A DNA stretch of 64,000 nucleotides from Enterobacteriaceae bacterium. Its GTDB lineage: Bacteria; Pseudomonadota; Gammaproteobacteria; Enterobacterales; Enterobacteriaceae. The notes beneath the pieces were generated by a model that was not told the DNA's origin, made no database searches, and saw only the letters and a list, made by a program, of their open reading frames with translations. Shown piece after piece: positions 58,944 to 64,000 of this stretch (position 1 is the first letter of the stretch; each line of letters begins with the position of its first letter). The stretch is from the NCBI GenBank assembly GCA_902363335.1, contig CABIZV010000005.1, forward strand, positions 124,001 to 188,000, in the 5' to 3' direction. Both the position numbers and the translations under genes were made by a program.

Positions 58944-60605
58944 ATGATGACCGCGTCCTATACCGTTGCAGATTATCTCCTTGACCGCCTGGCTGACTGC
59001 GGCGCTGACCATCTGTTTGGCGTGCCGGGAGATTACAATCTCCAGTTTCTCGACCATGTCATTGACCACCAAACGATACGTTGGGTCGGCTGTGCTAACG
59101 AGCTCAATGCCGCGTACGCTGCGGATGGCTATGCCCGGATTCAGGGCTTTGGTGCACTTTTGACCACCTACGGCGTGGGTGAGTTAAGCGCACTCAATGG
59201 CGTTGCCGGAAGCTTCGCTGAACAGGTGCCGGTGTTGCATATCGTTGGCGCACCGTGTACCGGTTCCCAGCAGCGGCAGGAGTGCCTGCATCACACGTTG
59301 GGCGACGGCAATTTTGACCACTTCCGCCAGATGAGCGCGCCAATATCCGTGGCGCAGGGGGTCTTAGACGCGCGCAATGCTTGCGACGAAATTGACCGGG
59401 TGCTGCGTGAGATCAAGCGTACGCACAAACCCGGTTATCTCCTGTTACCCGCCGACGTTTCCGCGCTGCCCGTCTCGCGGCCTGTAAACGCTCTCACGCA
59501 CACACAGTTGCATGATCCTGCCCAGCTTGCCGCTTTCATTGAGGATGCGCGAACGTTCTTGCAGCCCTGCCGCCGGGTTTCGCTGCTGGCGGACGTGCTC
59601 GCTTTACGGTTCGGTCTCCAGTCGGTATTGAATCAGTGGATGAATGATGTGCCGATCCCGCATGCCACCTTATTAATGGGTAAAGGCCTATTCGACGAAC
59701 AACGAGCCGGTTTTGCCGGAACCTACAGCGGTAAGGCAAGCCAGCCTCAGACGCGTGAGGCCATTGAGGAGGCTGACGCCATCGTCTGCATCGGCACCTG
59801 TTTCACCGATACCACGACGGCGGGCTTTACCCAACAAATCCCCATTGAGCACTCTATTGAGATCCAGCCATTCGCCGCAAGAGTGGCGGGGCGCTGGTTT
59901 AGCGGCATAGCGATGCAGGAAGCGGTAAAAGCGCTCATTACGCTAAGCCACGATTTCGCTTCCCAGTGGCAGACCTACCATCAACCAAACGCGGTTTCTC
60001 CTGAAGTGGATGAGGGACAACTGACGCAGCACCATTTCTGGCAGACGCTGGAAAAATCACTCCAGCCAAATGATATTGTGCTGGCAGACCAGGGAACGGC
60101 GGCGTTTGGTATTGCCGCGCTCTCCTTACCTTCTGGGGCAAGCCTGATCGTACAGCCTTTATGGGGATCGATTGGTTTTACGCTGCCAGCGGCATTCGGC
60201 GCGCAGACTGCCCGACCGGACAGACGCGTGGTGTTAGTGATTGGCGATGGCGCCGCGCAGCTCACCATCCAGGAGCTTGGTTCAATGCTACGTGACGGAC
60301 AGCGTCCGTTGATTTTGTTGCTCAATAACGAGGGTTACACGGTCGAGCGGGCGATCCACGGGCCGGAACAGCGCTATAACGATATTGGCCGGTGGAACTG
60401 GACGCAACTGCCGCAGGCGCTGAGTCTGGACGGCGAATTTGAGTGCTGCAAAGTCACCAGCGCATCGCAACTTCACGATGCGCTGGCGCGTGCCCAGCAT
60501 GCAGAAAAGCTGACGTTACTGGAAGTCATGCTGCCGAAAATGGATATTCCACCGTTTCTGAAAGCGGTGACCGATTCACTGGAAGCGCGAAATAGCGGAC
60601 GCTAA
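58944..60605 (+). CDS. ipdC: Indole-3-pyruvate decarboxylase IpdC
   Basis: IpdC is a thiamine-diphosphate enzyme that decarboxylates indolepyruvate to indoleacetaldehyde, the key step to indole-3-acetic acid; it also acts on phenylpyruvate and related keto acids. The 553-residue protein is similar to Enterobacter cloacae IpdC (552 aa). FGVPGDYNLQFLD and the activating Glu 53 in GCANELNAAYAADGYAR form the PYR domain. The ThDP motif starts GDGAAQLTIQE near 434 and ends LNNEGYTVE. ATG 58944 (a second ATG follows) has GGGGAAG upstream. The stop overlaps yfeO by four bases. Confidence 0.93.
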   Translation: MMTASYTVADYLLDRLADCGADHLFGVPGDYNLQFLDHVIDHQTIRWVGCANELNAAYAADGYARIQGFGALLTTYGVGELSALNGVAGSFAEQVPVLHIVGAPCTGSQQRQECLHHTLGDGNFDHFRQMSAPISVAQGVLDARNACDEIDRVLREIKRTHKPGYLLLPADVSALPVSRPVNALTHTQLHDPAQLAAFIEDARTFLQPCRRVSLLADVLALRFGLQSVLNQWMNDVPIPHATLLMGKGLFDEQRAGFAGTYSGKASQPQTREAIEEADAIVCIGTCFTDTTTAGFTQQIPIEHSIEIQPFAARVAGRWFSGIAMQEAVKALITLSHDFASQWQTYHQPNAVSPEVDEGQLTQHHFWQTLEKSLQPNDIVLADQGTAAFGIAALSLPSGASLIVQPLWGSIGFTLPAAFGAQTARPDRRVVLVIGDGAAQLTIQELGSMLRDGQRPLILLLNNEGYTVERAIHGPEQRYNDIGRWNWTQLPQALSLDGEFECCKVTSASQLHDALARAQHAEKLTLLEVMLPKMDIPPFLKAVTDSLEARNSGR

Positions 60606-61840
60606 TCCTTACGTTTGCGCGGCACCATCATGGTTGGTTTCCCCGCCAGCAGCAGCCAGGCGGGGAGCATGACGATACACAGCAGCGGCAGCAACGTTGT
60701 ATCTGGAACCACCACGGCGGCCATAAACAGGCTAAGCCAGGCATCACGCGTGACGACCAGCACTAATCCCAGAATCGCGCAGGAGACGGTAATCGCTGCC
60801 GGAACCGCGTCGACGTGCGCATGTAACATTAAGCCCAGCGCAACGGCGACAAACACCGCCGGGAAAATACGCCCACCGCGAAAACCGCAGGCAGCGGCGA
60901 CAACCAACGCCGCCAGCTTGCTGATAGCAAACAGCAGATAGTCGTTGGCGCTAAAGTGCTGCCCGGCAGTCAGCCGTTGCATTTCATCGAGCCCTTTAAA
61001 TAGCGTAATCGGGCCACCGACAATGCCAATCAGCCCCAGCACAAAGCCACCGATACCAAGAATCAGTACCGGGTGCTTTAAACGATGCACTAGCGCATGC
61101 AGGTGCGGTAAGCACCAGACGGCAATCATGCCGATTGCAATCGCAAAGATGGCCACCACGGCGCCGCTGAAGATATCGATGATTCGCAGCCCCGCGTAGT
61201 GCTCAATCGGTAGCGAGAACTGTGGATGGAAAAAGAGGCCGGTGGTTAATGCACCGGCGGCTGCGGCCAGTAGCGGTGCAAAAAGGCGGTCCCACAACGG
61301 TGAGTCGTTATTACCGGTGAGCGTCTGGGAAAAAATGAGCGCTGCGGCGACCGGCGTGCCAAACAGCGCGCCGATAGTCCCGGCGGCCGCGAGAATCGTC
61401 CAGTCAAGGGAGCTAACGCGCGGGAAAAAGCGCGCGCCTAACGCCACTGCCAGCGCGATATTCACCGACATAATAGGGTGTTCGGGCCCGAGACTGACGC
61501 CGCCCGCCAGACCAAGGATCAAAGCCAGAGTTAGCCCCGGCAAGTGCGAAGGCGGCACCGCCGCGCCAATTAACGGTTCGCTTGCCGGATCGGGCCCGGC
61601 GTGGCCTGGGCTAAAGCGGATAACCAGGCCCACCGCGATGCCGGTGAGCGTCAGCATCAGGACAATCCAGAAGGGCGAGGTAAAATCAATACCGAACGTG
61701 GCAGGCAGGCTATGCCACAGCAGATGCTGCAACACGGCGGCAATTTTCATCACCACAATCAAAATCAGGCTCGATGCCACGCCTATCAACACCGCGGGGA
61801 TAGATAGCAGCAACATGGTTCTGGCTCGCGGATGGAGCAT
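60602..61840 (-). CDS. yfeO: ClC-family ion channel/antiporter protein YfeO
   Basis: The 412-residue protein (418 in E. coli YfeO) is a voltage-gated-chloride-channel-family membrane protein with about ten helices. ClC-like elements include GGVSLGPEHPIMSVN (the GxxxGPEGP-type helix with His replacing Gly), GTIGALFGTPVAAALIFSQ and CGFRGGRIFPAVFV. Transport activity is not established. ATG 61840 (MLHPRARTMLLLS, AAGGAT upstream) matches the family; the open frame upstream for 100 codons does not. It converges on ipdC and is divergent from glk. Confidence 0.93.
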   Translation of the reverse strand: MLHPRARTMLLLSIPAVLIGVASSLILIVVMKIAAVLQHLLWHSLPATFGIDFTSPFWIVLMLTLTGIAVGLVIRFSPGHAGPDPASEPLIGAAVPPSHLPGLTLALILGLAGGVSLGPEHPIMSVNIALAVALGARFFPRVSSLDWTILAAAGTIGALFGTPVAAALIFSQTLTGNNDSPLWDRLFAPLLAAAAGALTTGLFFHPQFSLPIEHYAGLRIIDIFSGAVVAIFAIAIGMIAVWCLPHLHALVHRLKHPVLILGIGGFVLGLIGIVGGPITLFKGLDEMQRLTAGQHFSANDYLLFAISKLAALVVAAACGFRGGRIFPAVFVAVALGLMLHAHVDAVPAAITVSCAILGLVLVVTRDAWLSLFMAAVVVPDTTLLPLLCIVMLPAWLLLAGKPTMMVPRKRKD

Positions 61841-61910
61841 TTTTATATCCTTTTGGCTAAATACCTTGGCTACTTTGCATTTTCCTGAATCCCGGTTCAG
61901 CGCAAATGGT

Positions 61911-61924
61911 GCTGAAACGATACG
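61911..61924. promoter_or_regulatory. Cra-like site between yfeO and glk
   Basis: GCTGAAACGATACG fits the Cra (FruR) half-palindromic pattern GCTGAAWCGNTTC with one mismatch. A looser palindrome CTGAA-TCCCGG-TTCAG lies 26 bp upstream. Cra is reported to repress glk in E. coli, but this site is 160 bp from glk and nearer yfeO. Confidence 0.45.
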
Positions 61925-62085
61925 ACCCAGCGAGATGACCCACTTTGCATGTGTTAAAAAATGCGCAAAAAATGTGATCTGGATCGATAATCCTGGGGTG
62001 CTCACGCAAACGTCATTGTTGTTAAAGCGCCTTGAATTTACAGTGTGGCAAAGATTTATTCTGACTTTAGCGGAGCCGTAACGGA

Positions 62086-63051
62086 ATGACAAAGTTTGCT
62101 TTAGTAGGGGATGTTGGGGGCACCAATGCGCGTCTGGCATTGTGCGATATTGCCAGTGGGGAAATCTCGCAGGCTAAAACCTATTCTGGTCTTGACTACC
62201 CGAGCCTGGAAGCTGTCGTTCGCGTCTATCTTGACGAGCATAACGTCACGGTAAAAGACGGCTGTATCGCCATTGCCTGTCCGATTACCGGCGACTGGGT
62301 GGCGATGACAAACCATACCTGGGCTTTTTCAATTGCGGAAATGAAGAAAAACCTTGGGTTTGCGCATCTGGAAATCATTAACGATTTCACCGCGGTATCC
62401 ATGGCTATCCCGATGCTAAAGAAAGAGCATCTGATCCAGTTTGGCGGCACAGAACCGGTCGAAGGCAAACCGATTGCCGTGTATGGCGCGGGCACAGGGC
62501 TTGGTGTGGCGCATCTCGTTCACGTTGATAAGCGCTGGGTGAGCTTGCCGGGTGAAGGCGGTCACGTTGACTTTGCGCCCAATAGCGAAGAAGAGGGCAT
62601 TATCCTCGAAGTGCTGCGCGAAGAGATTGGTCACGTTTCCGCCGAGCGCGTTCTTTCGGGGCCGGGGCTGGTCAATTTGTATCGCGCTATCGTGAAAGCC
62701 GATAACCGCCTGCCGGAAAACTACAAACCAAAAGACATTACCGAACGTGCGCTGGCAGATTCCTGCACCGACTGCCGCCGTGCGCTGTCGCTATTTTGTG
62801 TGATTCTGGGACGTTTTGGCGGCGACCTGGCCTTAACGCTGGGGACATTCGGCGGCGTCTATATTGCCGGGGGCATTGTTCCGCGTTTCCTGGAGTTCTT
62901 TAAAGCCTCCGGTTTCCGCGGTGGTTTTGAGGATAAAGGCCGCTTTAAGGATTACGTCCACCCGATCCCCGTCTATCTGATTGTCCACGACAATCCGGGC
63001 CTATTGGGCTCGGGGGCGCACCTGCGTCAGACGCTGGGACAAATCCTGTAA
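62086..63051 (+). CDS. glk: Glucokinase Glk
   Basis: Glk phosphorylates free intracellular glucose with ATP. The 321-residue length equals E. coli. The ROK-independent bacterial glucokinase signatures are present: LVGDVGGTNARLALC (residues 5-19), ACPITGDWVAMTNH, FGGTEPVEGKPIAVYGAGTGLGVAHL, and VSLPGEGGHVDFAP with the substrate Glu/His. The terminal domain holds GDLALTLGTFGGVYIAGGIVPRF. ATG 62086 follows CGGAGCC at an acceptable distance. Confidence 0.97.
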   Translation: MTKFALVGDVGGTNARLALCDIASGEISQAKTYSGLDYPSLEAVVRVYLDEHNVTVKDGCIAIACPITGDWVAMTNHTWAFSIAEMKKNLGFAHLEIINDFTAVSMAIPMLKKEHLIQFGGTEPVEGKPIAVYGAGTGLGVAHLVHVDKRWVSLPGEGGHVDFAPNSEEEGIILEVLREEIGHVSAERVLSGPGLVNLYRAIVKADNRLPENYKPKDITERALADSCTDCRRALSLFCVILGRFGGDLALTLGTFGGVYIAGGIVPRFLEFFKASGFRGGFEDKGRFKDYVHPIPVYLIVHDNPGLLGSGAHLRQTLGQIL

Positions 63052-63071
63052 TTTCCATGCACTCACTTCTG

Positions 63072-63096
63072 AGCCGCGTTAATCACGCGGCTTTTT
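63072..63096 (+). terminator. Terminator of glk
   Basis: The stem AGCCGCGT / ACGCGGCT with loop TAATC is followed by five T residues, 20 bases after the glk stop and just before the convergent pseudouridine synthase gene. Confidence 0.88.
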
Positions 63097-63098
63097 CA

Positions 63099-63797
63099 TT
63101 AAAAAGGGCTGTCATGCTGGACGGTGAAGGGGTCGTTGCTAATGGGATGCGTGAAGTGCAGTTCGCAGGCATGAAGCATGAGCCTTGGCGTCAACGCGGC
63201 GCCAGGTGCTAAAAGCCCGCCATACAGATCGCACCCTAAAATAGGATGGCCCAACTGCTGGCAGTGAATGCGCAGCTGATGAGTACGGCCCGTTTGCGGC
63301 GTGAGCTTCACCCGCGTCAACGGCAGCGATATGCCGTCCACTGGTTGACGATAAAAACGCTCGATAACTTCATAATGAGAGCGGGCCGGTTTTCCCTTAA
63401 TCGGGCAAATCGCCATCAGCGGAAACAGCGCCGGGTCTTTGGCAATGGGCGCATCAATAACTCCTTCATCACTTTCCAGGTGCCCACAAAGCAGCGCGTG
63501 ATAGACCTTCTCGACGCGACGTTGGCTAAACTGCTGGCACAGCGCGGCGTTAATAGCCTTATTGCGCGCCACCACCATCAGCCCGGAAGTGCCGAAATCC
63601 AGACGGTGAACCAGCGTGCAGCCGGGGAAAATCTTCACCAGCCGATGATGCACCGAATCCAGGTTTTGTGGATTTTTACCCGACAAACTCAGTAGCCCCG
63701 AGGGCTTATTGATAACCACCAGGTGCTCGTCCTGATACAGAATTTCGATTTCATCGTGGCACGGTGGGGCTATAAACGTATCGTTGATCGTAGACAT
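63099..63797 (-). CDS. RluA-family pseudouridine synthase
   Basis: The 232-residue protein is a single-domain RluA/RsuA-superfamily enzyme without an S4 domain. Motif II, HRLDFGTSGLMV, holds the catalytic Asp 67; INKPSGLLSLSG near 30 is motif I; TGRTHQLRIHCQQLGHPILGCDLYG is motif III. It should isomerise uridine in tRNA or rRNA. It is not RluA itself, since length and sequence differ; the target base is unknown. The ATG shares one base with the stop of an upstream gene (TGATG), so the two are likely translated together. Confidence 0.9.
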   Translation of the reverse strand: MSTINDTFIAPPCHDEIEILYQDEHLVVINKPSGLLSLSGKNPQNLDSVHHRLVKIFPGCTLVHRLDFGTSGLMVVARNKAINAALCQQFSQRRVEKVYHALLCGHLESDEGVIDAPIAKDPALFPLMAICPIKGKPARSHYEVIERFYRQPVDGISLPLTRVKLTPQTGRTHQLRIHCQQLGHPILGCDLYGGLLAPGAALTPRLMLHACELHFTHPISNDPFTVQHDSPF

Positions 63798-64000
63798 CAG
63801 GCGGCCTGGGGGAAGAGTGGAGGAGGATCATAACCAATTTTCCATCGGCTGGCGAATCGACGCTTGTCTGGAAGATGTTCCTCGCACAGCTGAAATTTAT
63901 CGGCCAGACTGAAAGCAAAGACGTAGTTTACGCGGGCGTTGTGTTTTACACTGCGCGCTGCAAAAATTTGAGTCAATAAACGATTAAGTAGGTGGTAATG
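63797..64000 (-). CDS. 3' end of an unidentified gene coupled to the pseudouridine synthase
   Basis: On the minus strand the frame from the window edge is open for 67 codons, containing VNYVFAFSLADKFQLCEEHL and ending FASRWKIGYDPPPLFPQAA. Its TGA shares one base with the ATG of the pseudouridine synthase. The clean overlap, open frame and protein-like composition support a real gene cut by the window edge. I do not recognise the family. A soluble, basic C-terminus is all that can be said. Confidence 0.7.
   Translation of the reverse strand, partial: HYHLLNRLLTQIFAARSVKHNARVNYVFAFSLADKFQLCEEHLPDKRRFASRWKIGYDPPPLFPQAA

Noticed and set aside
63985..64000. ATG at the very end of the window with AGGTGG upstream, as the start of a plus-strand gene
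   Set aside because: The minus strand has an open frame through this area with a TGATG overlap to the next gene, which explains the sequence better.

Overview
The window is a stretch of enterobacterial chromosome (Enterobacteriaceae, E. coli/Salmonella/Citrobacter/Enterobacter group). Almost every protein is close to full length against a recalled E. coli K-12 homologue, and the gene order follows the K-12 block bcp-to-glk, read here in the opposite direction to the K-12 map. Genus is not settled. A ptsJ/yfeJ pair beside pdxK and ipdC plus an aldo/keto reductase beside yfeO recall Salmonella and Citrobacter. However, hyf, narQ, talA-tktB, eut and the mur/ucpA cluster, which interrupt this block in K-12, are all missing at their expected junctions. 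No phage, integron, CRISPR array or transposase gene was seen. Homology statements rest on recalled family members, not on searches.

Layout. 1-11.5 kb: perM 3' part, a tandem BIME array, bcp-gcvR, dapA-bamC-purC (lysine, outer-membrane assembly, purines), ypfJ-tmcA-ypfH, ypfN-dapE-yffB. 11.5-26 kb: micro-gene ypfM, acrD facing away from aegA, nudK, ypfG, maeB, then hemF-amiA, ypeA and a small variable patch in which two DUF2919 genes flank a frameshifted alpha/beta-hydrolase lipoprotein gene. 26-33.6 kb: yfeY, yfeX, a DUF559 nuclease gene fused at its 3' end to a CT-rich palindromic repeat, and the sulfate/thiosulfate operon cysPUWA-cysM. 33.6-37.4 kb: accessory group SnoaL-like, yfeJ and ptsJ, divergent from pdxK and a small coupled gene. 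37.4-43.7 kb: ptsHI-crr, cysK, cysZ, zipA. 43.7-48.5 kb: ligA, ypeB, yfeH/yfeR and a FlxA-like gene with a flagellar-type promoter. 48.5-51.8 kb: tRNA-Lys and three tRNA-Val, gltX, yfeD-yfeC, two tRNA-Ala. 51.9-64 kb: pdeA, nupC, mntH, ypeC, aldo/keto reductase and ipdC (divergent), yfeO, glk, and an RluA-like pseudouridine synthase coupled to the truncated end of an unidentified gene.

Themes. Sulfur assimilation is concentrated here: periplasmic binding protein, permease, ATPase, both O-acetylserine sulfhydrylases and CysZ. Sugar phosphotransfer (ptsHI, crr) and glucokinase are the carbon-entry genes. PdxK with its putative repressor PtsJ forms a vitamin B6 salvage module. Readable control sites include a PurR box (purC), a BaeR-like box (acrD), sigma-E (yfeY), sigma-28 (flxA-like), MntR and Fur-like boxes (mntH), CRP-like sites (nupC, ptsH), a TyrR box (ipdC), a GalR/LacI-type operator (aldo/keto reductase) and a Cra-like site (yfeO/glk). 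REP/BIME palindromes fill about ten intergenic gaps. I found no clearly new large system. The best leads are the DUF559-plus-repeat unit, the sigma-28 flxA-like gene, the gene coupled to pdxK, the terminator abutting yfeX and the operator-controlled ipdC/aldo-keto pair.
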